From DATDAH01 sp963845425 (lineage in GTDB: Bacteria; Actinomycetota; Acidimicrobiia; Acidimicrobiales; DATDAH01), in contig CAWJSC010000002.1 of the NCBI GenBank assembly GCA_963845425.1, positions 62,001-126,000 on the forward strand: DNA of 64,000 bases. The letters are read 5' to 3'. Of this stretch, positions 38,658-46,789 are shown in pieces. Each line of letters starts with the position of its first letter. Position 1 is the first letter of the stretch. The notes beneath the pieces are model-generated. The model ran no database searches. It had not been told where the DNA came from and saw nothing but the letters and a program-made list of their open reading frames with translations. The position numbers and the translations under genes are program-made.

Positions 38658-40045
38658 CCGATGGGTGGCGGGTCGACGTCGAGGGAGTCGAGCATCTGGC
38701 GGACATCGGCCAGATCGGTCCTCGGGTGGATGAAGCACAGCCGTAGGACGGGCTCGCCCCGCCAGCGGGTCGGCACTACCAGCCACGTGCCGGCCTTGGC
38801 GTGCAGCGTGGACCAACGGGCGTACTCGTCCTCGCCCCAGCCCCGACGGCGCAGCACCAGGACGCTCAGGTCCGGCTCCAGCACCAGCTCCAGCTTCGGG
38901 CGGGCCCGGATCTCCTCGGCCACGTCCCGGGCCAGGCTCAGGCAGGTCTCCACGGCCTCCCGGTAGGTCGAGGCCCCGTGGACGGCCAGGGAGAACCAGA
39001 AGGGCAGGCCCCGGGCCCGGCGGGTCAGGTGCACCGCGTAGTCCGACGGGTTCCACACCTGGCGGTCGACGGTGTCCAGGTAGTCGGCGTGTTGGGAGTG
39101 GACGGCGCCGGCCAGCGCCGGGTCCCGGTAGAGCAATGCGGCGCAGTCGTAGTTGGCGAACAGCCACTTGTGGGGATCGACCACGAGGGAGTCGGCCCGC
39201 TCGATGCCCGCCAGGCGGTCCCGGGTCGACGGGGCGGCCAGGGCGGCCCCGCCGTAGGCGCCGTCCACGTGGAGCCACAGTCCCTGGTCGGCGCAGACGT
39301 CGGCCACGCCCGCGAGGTCATCGACCACCCCGGCGTTGGTCGTCCCCGCCGACGCCACGACGGCGAACACCCCGGTGGCCCCCTCCATGGCGGCGGCCAG
39401 GTTCGGCCCGATCAGCCGGCCCCGGTCGTCGGCCGGCACCTCGAGCACGTCCACGTCGAGGACGCGAGCGGACGACCGCACCGAGGCATGGGCCTCGCTC
39501 GTCGCGACCAGGCGCCAGCCGCCCTCGGGGCGGGGTCCGGCCGCGCCCCGGGCGGCCGCGAGGGCCGACAGGGTGCCGACCGTGGCCCCGGGCACGAAGC
39601 AGCCGCCGGCCCCCTCGGGCAGGCCGGCCAGCTCCCGGAGCCAGTCCAGCGCCTGGTTCTCGGCGAAGATCGCCCCGGCCCCGGCCTCCCAGACGCCCCC
39701 GAAGATGGACGAGACGCTGACGACGACATCCATCAGGCGGGCCGCCTCGGTCGGGGCAGTGGGGATGTAGGCCAGGTTCAGCGGATGGTCCTGAGCCCGG
39801 GTGGCGGGCGCCAGCACCTCAGTGAAGAGCCGGAAGGCCTCGTCGAAGCCGAGGCCTTCCTCGGTGACCGTCTGGCCGGCCGCCCGCTCCAGCTCGTCGC
39901 GGGACTTCGCCCCGGTGAAGGGGCTGGGGTCCTTGCTCAGCCGGGCCTCGGCCCAGGCCAGGACCTGCTGGGCGAGGTTCTCGTCGAAGGCCCACGGGTC
40001 ACCCACGGCCGAGGGCCTCTCGCCCGGCCGTCGAGCGCGCACCAT
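38654..40045 (-). CDS. PLP-dependent decarboxylase (aromatic-L-amino-acid decarboxylase family)
   Basis: About 463 residues from ATG 40045; a GTG at 40006 is an alternative. It is a group II decarboxylase: NLAYIPTAPTEAARL near the N-terminus, GCFVPGATVGTLSALAAAR, HVDGAYGG, and the PLP lysine in VVDPHKWLFANYDC. Homologues decarboxylate tyrosine, DOPA, tryptophan, phenylalanine or glutamate. Next to hpaD and an HpaR-like regulator, tyrosine or DOPA is the natural guess, giving tyramine or dopamine. It lies 35 bases after hpaR, in one operon. Confidence 0.85.
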   Translation of the reverse strand: MVRARRPGERPSAVGDPWAFDENLAQQVLAWAEARLSKDPSPFTGAKSRDELERAAGQTVTEEGLGFDEAFRLFTEVLAPATRAQDHPLNLAYIPTAPTEAARLMDVVVSVSSIFGGVWEAGAGAIFAENQALDWLRELAGLPEGAGGCFVPGATVGTLSALAAARGAAGPRPEGGWRLVATSEAHASVRSSARVLDVDVLEVPADDRGRLIGPNLAAAMEGATGVFAVVASAGTTNAGVVDDLAGVADVCADQGLWLHVDGAYGGAALAAPSTRDRLAGIERADSLVVDPHKWLFANYDCAALLYRDPALAGAVHSQHADYLDTVDRQVWNPSDYAVHLTRRARGLPFWFSLAVHGASTYREAVETCLSLARDVAEEIRARPKLELVLEPDLSVLVLRRRGWGEDEYARWSTLHAKAGTWLVVPTRWRGEPVLRLCFIHPRTDLADVRQMLDSLDVDPPPIG

Positions 40046-40080
40046 CCGGCCTGACCCAGGACGGGACCGGATCGCCCACC

Positions 40081-40659
40081 TCAGGTCACCCGGGTGCCGC
40101 GGGTCCCGGCGTCGATCTCCTCGACCGTGCGCAGGACCCGGCGCAGTCCGCCCGCCAGCGCGTCCGCCTGGGCGTCGTCCAGGTCCTGGGTCACCAGGGC
40201 CTCGTGGCGGTTGAAGGCCGGCATGACCGTCTCGATGACACGGCGACCCTCGTCGGTCGCGGCCACGACCACCCGGCGCTTGTCCGAGTCGTGGGCCCGA
40301 CGCTGGGCCAGGCCCTTGCGCTCCAGGGTCTTGAGCACGCCGGTGAGGGTGCCGGTGGTTATGCCGGCCTCGTCCGCGAGCTGGTGGGCCTCCTGGTCCC
40401 CCCACACCCGCAGGACGAAGAGGACGACGAACGCGCTCCAGGAGAGGGCGTGCTCGTCGAGGACCGAGCGCTCCATGTGGTTGCGGACGGCCGTGGCCGT
40501 GCGGAAGATGTTCGAGACGGCCGCCAAGGCCCGGAAGTCGAGGTCGAGCCCGCCCAGCTCGGCCCGGACATCGGCCTCGGCGCGCACCAGCTCCCCGTCG
40601 TCGTCGCTGGCAAAGGCACGAGGCATCGAGTGGTCGTGTCCCCCCGGTCGGGCAGTCAT
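40081..40659 (-). CDS. hpaR: MarR-family regulator, HpaR-like
   Basis: 192 residues: dimerisation helices flank a winged HTH (SWSAFVVLFVLRVWG, HQLADEAGITTGTLTGVLKT, wing RRAHDSDKRRVVVAATDEG). In E. coli the MarR protein HpaR represses homoprotocatechuate genes. Here the gene is divergent from hpaE, with a near-perfect 20-bp palindrome between them that recurs at four other promoters of the cluster. Assignment as the regulator of those sites is by position. A shorter start at about 40626 is possible. Confidence 0.82.
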   Translation of the reverse strand: MTARPGGHDHSMPRAFASDDDGELVRAEADVRAELGGLDLDFRALAAVSNIFRTATAVRNHMERSVLDEHALSWSAFVVLFVLRVWGDQEAHQLADEAGITTGTLTGVLKTLERKGLAQRRAHDSDKRRVVVAATDEGRRVIETVMPAFNRHEALVTQDLDDAQADALAGGLRRVLRTVEEIDAGTRGTRVT

Positions 40660-40667
40660 GTGGCGCG

Positions 40668-40687
40668 ATCGTTCGGCTCCAAACGAT
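40668..40687. promoter_or_regulatory. HpaR-type operator 3 (hpaR/hpaE intergenic)
   Basis: ATCGTTCGGCTCCAAACGAT, symmetric at all but one position pair, extended by flanking G and C. It lies 8 bases from the hpaR start and 6 bases before TAGTGT (40694-40699), a -10 for hpaE. Confidence 0.8.
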
Positions 40688-40693
40688 CCTCGC

Positions 40694-40699
40694 TAGTGT
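40694..40699 (+). promoter_or_regulatory. -10 (TAGTGT) of the hpaE operon
   Basis: TAGTGT follows operator 3 by 6 bases and precedes a leader of about 30 bases with a GAAGAGGGGG ribosome site before ATG 40738. Confidence 0.5.
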
Positions 40700-40737
40700 T
40701 GCCCGGCACCGGCTGCGCCGCAAGCGAAGAGGGGGAC

Positions 40738-42201
40738 ATGAGTCGCACCACCACCGTCGCCGGAGTCGACGTCGACCTCGACCACTGGATCGGTGGGCGG
40801 CGCGTCCCCTCCACCTCCACCTTCACCGACATCTCGCCCATCGACGAGACCCCCCTCGGCGAGGTCGCCCGCGGCGGCGCCGGTGAGGCCGACAACGCGG
40901 TGACTGCCGCCACCGAGGCCTTCGCCGGCTGGCGGGACACCAGCCCCGCTGACCGGGCCGCCGTGCTGCACCGCATCGCCGACGGCATCGAGGCCCGGGT
41001 CGAGGAGCTGGCCATCGTCGAGACCACCGACAACGGCGCGCTGCTGCGCTCTCACCGCCGGGGCGTGATGCCCCGAGTGGCCCACAACTTCCGCTTCTTC
41101 GCCGACTGGCTGACCCGGCTCGGCTACCCCGACTTCGACACCCGGGGCCACACCAACCACGTCACCTGGGACCCCTCGGGGGTGGCCGTGCTCATCACGC
41201 CGTGGAACGCCCCGCTGATGCTGGCCACCTGGAAGGTCGCGCCGGCGCTGGCCGCCGGTTGCACCGTGGTGCTCAAGCCCGCGGAGTGGAGCCCGCTGAC
41301 GGCGTCGCTTCTGGCCGACATCGCCAACGAAGCGGGCCTGCCCGACGGAGTGCTCAACGTCGTCCAGGGCATCGGCGAGGAGGCGGGCGACGCCCTCGTC
41401 CGCCATGTTGAGGTGAGCCGCATCAGCTTCACCGGCTCGGTGCCGACCGGCCGAATCGTGGCCGCGGCCGCTGGCCAGAACCTGACGCCGGTCAGCCTCG
41501 AGCTCGGCGGCAAGTCCCCGATGCTGGTCTTCGCCGACGCCGACCTGAACGCCGCGGTGGCCCAGGCCGTCGAGCAGTACGACAACGCCGGGCAGGTCTG
41601 CCTCGCCGGGACGCGCCTCCTCGTCGAGGCGTCCGTGCGGGACGAGTTCCTGGACCGCTTCGTCGAACGGGCGAGCACCCTCCTCCAGGGCGACCCCCGT
41701 AACGAGGCCACCGACATCGGCCCCCAGATCAGCCGCGAGCACTTCGAGCGGGTGGACGGCTTCGTCCAGCGGGCCAGGGCGTCCGGCCTCGAGCCGGTCA
41801 TCGGTGGCGGCCCGAACGAGGCCCTCGGTGGGCTCTACTACCGGCCGACGCTCTTCACCGACCCCACCCCGGGCAGCCAGATCGTGACCGACGAGGTCTT
41901 CGGGCCGATCCTCACCCTCCAGTCCTTCGCCGACGAAGACGAGGGCGTGGCCATGGCCAACGACAGCGAGTTCGGCCTGGCCGGCATCGTCTACACCGGC
42001 GACACAGAGCGGGCCGAGCGGGTCTCGAGTCGCCTGGTCGCCGGGACCGTCTGGGTCAACTGCTTCTTCGTGCGGGACCTGCAGGCCCCCTTCGGCGGCT
42101 CCCGCAACTCGGGCGTGGGCCGGGAGGGCGGGACCTGGAGCTTCGACTTCTACGCCGACGTCAAGAACACGGTGACGAGCCCGGAGCACTGGGACTCGTG
42201 A
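40738..42201 (+). CDS. hpaE: 5-carboxymethyl-2-hydroxymuconate semialdehyde dehydrogenase-like ALDH
   Basis: 487 residues, the size of HpaE. NAD site features GKSP in LELGGKSPMLVF (catalytic Glu, residue about 255) and the nucleophile in DNAGQVCLAGTRLL (Cys about 288) are intact, with a normal C-terminus (FGGSRNSGVGREGG). HpaE oxidises the ring-cleavage semialdehyde produced by HpaD. Shared operator control with hpaD and hpaG supports this over other ALDH substrates. It leads a plus-strand operon, overlapping the next gene by 4 bases. Confidence 0.82.
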   Translation: MSRTTTVAGVDVDLDHWIGGRRVPSTSTFTDISPIDETPLGEVARGGAGEADNAVTAATEAFAGWRDTSPADRAAVLHRIADGIEARVEELAIVETTDNGALLRSHRRGVMPRVAHNFRFFADWLTRLGYPDFDTRGHTNHVTWDPSGVAVLITPWNAPLMLATWKVAPALAAGCTVVLKPAEWSPLTASLLADIANEAGLPDGVLNVVQGIGEEAGDALVRHVEVSRISFTGSVPTGRIVAAAAGQNLTPVSLELGGKSPMLVFADADLNAAVAQAVEQYDNAGQVCLAGTRLLVEASVRDEFLDRFVERASTLLQGDPRNEATDIGPQISREHFERVDGFVQRARASGLEPVIGGGPNEALGGLYYRPTLFTDPTPGSQIVTDEVFGPILTLQSFADEDEGVAMANDSEFGLAGIVYTGDTERAERVSSRLVAGTVWVNCFFVRDLQAPFGGSRNSGVGREGGTWSFDFYADVKNTVTSPEHWDS

Positions 42202-43328
42202 GCGAGGCATTTCGGGCCGAGGTCGTGGGCTCGCTGCTCCGCCCGCCAGCGCTGCGGGACGCAGTCGACCGGTTCTACGCCGACGGGCACCACGCCGTCT
42301 TGCCCGAGGAACGGGCCGCCGACCGCACCGAGCTGGAGCGGATCGAGGACGAGGCGATCCGGGAGGCCGTGCAGCGCCAGGTCGACCTGGGCCTCGACGT
42401 GGTCACCGACGGCGAGTTCCGGCGCTGGATGTTCCTCAACTCGTTCTGGGACGCCGTCGAGGGGTTCAGCACCGACCGCAACCCCGTGGAGTTTCGGGCC
42501 GACGACGGCTCGACGATCACGTGGAACGTCCAGCGCATCGAAGACCGGCTGCGGCCCGTGGACAGCCCGGCGGCCCGGGAGGCGGCGTTCCTGTCGGAGG
42601 CGACCGACCAACCGTTCAAGGTCACGTTCCCGGCGGCGTCACTGTTCGCCCTGCCCTTCACCTTCAAGCCCGGCGTGAACGACCACGCCTACCGGGACCT
42701 CGACGAGCTGGTCAACCACTGTGTCGAGATCGAGCGGGGCCTCGTGGCCGACGCCGTGGCCGCCGGTTGCCGCTACATCCAGTTCGACTTCCCCGCCTAC
42801 CCCTACTTCGCTGACCCCCGGTGGGTCGCCGCCCTCGACGAGGAGGGCTGGACCGTCGAGCGGGCCTTGGCGGTCGCGGTCCGGGCCGACTGCGCCGTCC
42901 TGGAGGGGTTGCCTGCGGACGTGACGACGTCGATGCACGTCTGCCGGGGCAACAACCAGAGCCGGTACGTGTGCGAGGGGCCACTGGACCCGGTCGCCGA
43001 GACTCTGTTCGGCCTTCCCTACGACGTGCTCCTGGTCGAGTGGGAGGACCCCGAGCGCATGGGCGACTTCTCGGCCCTGCGGGCGCGGCCCGACGACGGC
43101 CCGACGGTCGTGCTCGGGCTCATCACCTCGAAGCGGCCCGGCCTCGAGCCCGACGACGCCGTCGTGGCCCGGATCGAGGAGGCGGCGCAGTTCGTCGACC
43201 TCGACCACCTGGCCCTGTCCACCCAGTGCGGCTTCGCCTCGACCCTCCCCGGCAATGCGGTGACGCCCGACGAGCAGTGGGCCAAGCTCGCCCAGGTCGC
43301 CCGCATCGCCGAACGCGTCTGGTCATGA
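42198..43328 (+). CDS. MetE-like C-terminal-domain protein (zinc methyltransferase family)
   Basis: 376 residues from GTG 42198, overlapping hpaE by 4 bases. The TIM-barrel family of cobalamin-independent methionine synthase is recognisable: VVGSLLRPP and VTDGEFRRWMF at the start. The zinc ligands are present as the HxC in SMHVCRGNNQSRY and the distal cysteine in STQCGFAS, with a Glu in VEWED. The N-terminal half of MetE is absent, as in the YxjG/YxjH and other core-MetE groups, so the methyl donor and acceptor are unknown. A demethylating or methyl-salvage role within this catabolic operon is conceivable. Confidence 0.75.
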   Translation: MSEAFRAEVVGSLLRPPALRDAVDRFYADGHHAVLPEERAADRTELERIEDEAIREAVQRQVDLGLDVVTDGEFRRWMFLNSFWDAVEGFSTDRNPVEFRADDGSTITWNVQRIEDRLRPVDSPAAREAAFLSEATDQPFKVTFPAASLFALPFTFKPGVNDHAYRDLDELVNHCVEIERGLVADAVAAGCRYIQFDFPAYPYFADPRWVAALDEEGWTVERALAVAVRADCAVLEGLPADVTTSMHVCRGNNQSRYVCEGPLDPVAETLFGLPYDVLLVEWEDPERMGDFSALRARPDDGPTVVLGLITSKRPGLEPDDAVVARIEEAAQFVDLDHLALSTQCGFASTLPGNAVTPDEQWAKLAQVARIAERVWS

Positions 43329-43338
43329 CCCATCCCCG

Positions 43339-43386
43339 TTCTGGGTACACCCACGTCTCGCCCCCGACACAGGGGCGGACCCAGAA
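43339..43386. repeat. Palindromic element copy E
   Basis: 48 bp with ends TTCTGGGT and ACCCAGAA and a core GTCTCG/CGACAC with one mismatch. It is followed 15 bases later by copy F in the same orientation. Confidence 0.8.
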
Positions 43387-43401
43387 GCACCAGCGCCCCC
43401 G

Positions 43402-43449
43402 TTCCGGGTACACCCACCTGTTGTCCACAACACAGGGGCGGACCCAGAA
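43402..43449. repeat. Palindromic element copy F
   Basis: 48 bp, ends TTCCGGGT and ACCCAGAA, nearly identical to copy E in both flanks but with a different core TGTTGT-cc-ACAACA that still pairs perfectly. It lies immediately before the alpha/beta hydrolase start. Confidence 0.8.
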
Positions 43450-43452
43450 CCG

Positions 43453-44265
43453 ATGAGGCGAGCGCTGGACGTGGACGCCTCGCCGGTGGCGTGGCGGGAA
43501 GCGGGCGAAGGCCCGGTCGTCGTGTTCCTGCACGGACTCGGCGGGTCGCGGACGGCGTGGGAACCCCAGTTGGCCGCGCTGGCGGACGACTTCCGGTGCG
43601 TGGCCGGGGACCTGCCGGGCTACGGGGCGTCGCCGCCGCTGGACGGCCCGCTCACGTTCCCCGCCCTGGCCGACGCCGTGGTCGGTCTGCTCGACACGCT
43701 CGGCGTCGAGCGGGCGCCGCTGGTCGGCCTGTCTCTCGGCGGCATGATCGCCCTGCACACGGCGCTGGAGCGCCCCGACCGCGTCAGCGGCTTGGTCCTC
43801 CTCGACACCAGCCCCGCCTTCGGCCTCGACGGCACCGATCCCGACGAGTGGCAAGCCGCCCGCCTCACCCCCCTCGACGCCGGGCTCACGCCCGCGGACG
43901 TCGCCGAGCACGTGCTGCGGTCGGTCACCGGCGCCGGCTTCGGCGGCGAGGCCCTCGACCAGGGCGTCGCCGCTATGGCCCGCATCCCGTCCGAGGGGCT
44001 ACGGGCGGTCATCGACCTGCTCCCGACCCACGACGTCCGGGCCCGCCTGGGCGAGATCTCGGCGCCGACCTTGGTCGTGGTCGGCGAGCACGACGCCGAG
44101 ACCCCGCCCGCGTATAGCGAAGCGCTGGCCGCCGGCATCCCCGACGCCCGCCTCGAGATCGTGGCCGGGGCGGGCCACCTGACCAACCTCGAACAACCCG
44201 AGGCGGTGAACCGGCTCCTGGCTGGCTTCCTGCCCACTACGTTCCCCTCGTTGGAGGCGACATGA
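43453..44265 (+). CDS. Alpha/beta hydrolase
   Basis: 270 residues with the full catalytic triad: FLHGLGGSRTAW oxyanion region, nucleophile Ser in VGLSLGGMIAL (residue about 93), Asp in VVVGEHDAETP and His in GAGHLTNLEQP. It resembles enol-lactonases, C-C hydrolases and N-formylmaleamate deformylase, all used in aromatic or pyridine catabolism. Position between hpaE/MetE-like and a glutamine-synthetase-like gene (ATGA overlap) places it in the pathway. The substrate is not predictable. Confidence 0.88.
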   Translation: MRRALDVDASPVAWREAGEGPVVVFLHGLGGSRTAWEPQLAALADDFRCVAGDLPGYGASPPLDGPLTFPALADAVVGLLDTLGVERAPLVGLSLGGMIALHTALERPDRVSGLVLLDTSPAFGLDGTDPDEWQAARLTPLDAGLTPADVAEHVLRSVTGAGFGGEALDQGVAAMARIPSEGLRAVIDLLPTHDVRARLGEISAPTLVVVGEHDAETPPAYSEALAAGIPDARLEIVAGAGHLTNLEQPEAVNRLLAGFLPTTFPSLEAT

Positions 44266-45542
44266 CCGATCACGACCGCATCCGGGTGCTGTGGCCCGAC
44301 CACCTCGGCCTGGCCCGGGGCAAGTACCTGCCCGCCCGCCTGGCCGAGCACGGCACGAACCACTGCACCGCGGTGTTCGCCCTGGGCTATGACCGCAGCA
44401 TGGTCCCGGCGCCGGGGTCGGGGATGCTCGAGGGGTTCCCCGACCTGCACGCCGGCTTCGACCTGGCCGACACCCGGCCCGGCTGGGAGGACCGCACCCG
44501 GGTCGTCGTGGCCGACATCACCAAGGACGGCGAGGAGATGGCCATCTCGCCCCGGCGGGCCCTGAAGCAGGCCATCGCCGACTGGGAGGCCCTCGGCTAC
44601 CGGCCCCAAGTCGGCATCGAGCTGGAGGCCTTCCTCTTCCAGCCCGACGGCAAGGGGGGCTGGGAGCCCTTCGACACGCCGGGCGGCTACGTGTACGGCA
44701 CCGGGATCTGCGTCGACCCGCTCGGGGTGATCGACGACATCATGCGGGCCGCGGACGCCGCCGAGCTGCCCGTCGAGTCGATCAACAGCGAGTACGACAT
44801 CCCGCAGTTCGAGCTGACCCTGCAGTACCGGGACGCGCTACCTGCGGTTGACGACGCCTTCCTCTTCAAGGTCTTGGCCCGCGAGGTCGCCCACCGCCAC
44901 GGGCTGCTGGCCACGTTCCTGGGCAAGCCGCTCGGCGACCGGGGCGGCAACGGCACCCACATCAACCTCAGCCTGGTCGGTGGTGGCGTGAACGCCCTCG
45001 GCGACGGGGACGCCGAGGACGGCCTGTCCTCCCTCGCCAAGCAGTGCATCGCCGGGATGCTGGCCCACCACGTGGGCATGACCGCCCTCTGTGCGCCGAC
45101 CGTCAACGCCTACAAGCGGCTGCGGCCGGCCCAGCTCTCGGGCTACTGGGCCAACTGGGGCTATGACCACCGGTGTGCGTGCGTGCGGGTCCCCGTCGCC
45201 CGCGGTGCGGGCACCCGCCTGGAGCACCGAATGGCCGACGGGGCGGCGAACCCCTACACGGTCACGGCCTCGGTCCTGCAGTCCGCCCGGCTCGGCGTGG
45301 TCGACGGGCTGGAGCCGCCACCCGCGGAGACCGGCGACGGCCTGGAGGAGATCAACACCGATGTCTGCTGCCCGCCGAACCTGGAGGCCGCCCTCGACGC
45401 GCTGGAGGCCGACATCGAGTTCGTCGAGGCCGTGGGGGCCGAGATGGTCGCTCAGTTCGTCGCGGTGAAGCGGGCCGAGTGGGAGCGCTTCGCCGGCGCC
45501 GTCACCGACTGGGAGCTCGACGAGTACCTCCCCTTCCACTGA
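44262..45542 (+). CDS. Glutamine-synthetase-like gamma-glutamyl-amine ligase, copy 1
   Basis: 426 residues. Catalytic-core motifs of type I glutamine synthetase are present: GIELEAFLF (metal Glu), ESINSEYDIPQFEL, GNGTHINLSL (ATP/Glu site) and GTRLEHRMADGAANPY. The usual DGSS loop that helps bind ammonium is not recognisable, as expected for relatives that ligate glutamate to amines (PuuA, IpuC, AtdA1, GlnA3/GlnA4). It would activate an amine for oxidation as its gamma-glutamyl derivative. It overlaps the hydrolase upstream and is 1 base from the P450 downstream. Confidence 0.82.
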   Translation: MTDHDRIRVLWPDHLGLARGKYLPARLAEHGTNHCTAVFALGYDRSMVPAPGSGMLEGFPDLHAGFDLADTRPGWEDRTRVVVADITKDGEEMAISPRRALKQAIADWEALGYRPQVGIELEAFLFQPDGKGGWEPFDTPGGYVYGTGICVDPLGVIDDIMRAADAAELPVESINSEYDIPQFELTLQYRDALPAVDDAFLFKVLAREVAHRHGLLATFLGKPLGDRGGNGTHINLSLVGGGVNALGDGDAEDGLSSLAKQCIAGMLAHHVGMTALCAPTVNAYKRLRPAQLSGYWANWGYDHRCACVRVPVARGAGTRLEHRMADGAANPYTVTASVLQSARLGVVDGLEPPPAETGDGLEEINTDVCCPPNLEAALDALEADIEFVEAVGAEMVAQFVAVKRAEWERFAGAVTDWELDEYLPFH

Positions 45543-45543
45543 C

Positions 45544-46710
45544 ATGGGGGGCCGGGGGGAGGGCATCGACCTGGCGGCGCTGGAGGCCGACCCCGACCCG
45601 ATCCTGGCCGACCTGCGGGCGCATGAGCCGGTGGCCTGGGTGCCGGCGCTGGACATGTGGCTGGTCACTCGCTGGGACGACGTGGCCCTCGTGGACGCCC
45701 ACCCCGAGGTCTTCACCGCCGCCACCGACCCGTCCTTCCTGGCCCGGGCACTGGGGCGCAACATGCTGACCGTCGACCCGCCCGAGCACACCCGGTTGAA
45801 GGACGCCCTGGGACCCCCGTTCCAGTCGGGCAGCACGGCGGGCCGCTTCGTGGCCGACGACCTGGTGACCCTGGCCGACGGGCTGATCGACGGCGTCGCG
45901 GCCGACGGGTCGGCCGACATCATGTCCGGCTACGCCGACGCGCTGTCCGCCGCCTCCCTGGCCGCCGTGCTGGGGCTGGACGAACACGGCTGGGAGCGGA
46001 TGTGGGCCTGGTGCGGCGGGCTGTGCGCCGACCTGGCCAACTTCGAGAACGACCCCGCCCTGACCGCCAAGGGTGACCGGGCGCGCGACGAGCTGGGCGT
46101 GGCGATTGGCGCCCGGATGGACGAGCTGCGGTCCGCGGCGGCCGACACCGCCCTGGGCCACTACCTCGGCACCGACCTGACCGACGACGAGATCGTCAAC
46201 AACGTGCGCCTGATGATCTCGGGCGGCATCAACGAGCCCCGGGACGGCATCGGCCTCGTGGCCTGGGTCCTGCTCACCCACCCCGAGGCCCTGGCCGAGG
46301 TCCGGGAGGACCCGAAACTGTGGCGCCGGGCCGTGGAGGAGACGCTCCGGCTCCACTCCCCCGTCGGGACGATCACGCGCCAGGCGACCCGGGACGGGGA
46401 GCTGGGCGGGGCCGCGATCCGGGCCGGGCAGATGGTTTCCGGCGTGTTGCGCTCGGCCAACCTCGACGAGGAGCACTGGGCGGACCCCACCCGTTTCGAC
46501 CTGCACCGCCGCGAGGGAGGCCACGCCGCCTTCGCCCTCGGCACCCACCGCTGCCTCGGCGAGTGGCTGGGCCGTCAGGAGGTCCGGATCGGCACCCAAC
46601 GCCTCTTCGAGCGCCTCGGCGACCTGCAGCTCGCCCCCGACCAGGAGATCACCTTGACCGGCTTCGAGTTCCGCGGCCCCGCCGCCCTCCCCCTGACGTG
46701 GACCCCATGA
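45544..46710 (+). CDS. Cytochrome P450 with atypical I-helix
   Basis: 388 residues. The heme loop FALGTHRCLGEWLG (Cys about 340) and the ExxR motif in VEETLRLHSP are intact. The I-helix region reads ISGGINEPRDG, where the usual A-G-x-D/E-T is expected. The conserved threonine is replaced, which can favour non-standard oxidation or substrate-assisted oxygen activation. It lies between glutamine-synthetase-like and SDR genes; P450s beside such ligases occur in mycobacterial cyclic-amine (morpholine/piperidine) loci. No ferredoxin or reductase gene is adjacent. Confidence 0.88.
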   Translation: MGGRGEGIDLAALEADPDPILADLRAHEPVAWVPALDMWLVTRWDDVALVDAHPEVFTAATDPSFLARALGRNMLTVDPPEHTRLKDALGPPFQSGSTAGRFVADDLVTLADGLIDGVAADGSADIMSGYADALSAASLAAVLGLDEHGWERMWAWCGGLCADLANFENDPALTAKGDRARDELGVAIGARMDELRSAAADTALGHYLGTDLTDDEIVNNVRLMISGGINEPRDGIGLVAWVLLTHPEALAEVREDPKLWRRAVEETLRLHSPVGTITRQATRDGELGGAAIRAGQMVSGVLRSANLDEEHWADPTRFDLHRREGGHAAFALGTHRCLGEWLGRQEVRIGTQRLFERLGDLQLAPDQEITLTGFEFRGPAALPLTWTP

Positions 46711-46726
46711 CTGCGGTCGCCCCCCG

Positions 46727-46771
46727 GTCTGGTGGCTCCAGCGCGCGCCCCAGCACATCCAGCCACCAGAA
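46727..46771. repeat. Palindromic element copy G
   Basis: TCTGGTGGCT and AGCCACCAGA form a perfect 10-bp inverted repeat over 45 bp, between the P450 and SDR genes. Outer ends GTCTGG and CCAGAA match the element family. Confidence 0.75.
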
Positions 46772-46789
46772 GGATGGAGGCGCAGGGCG

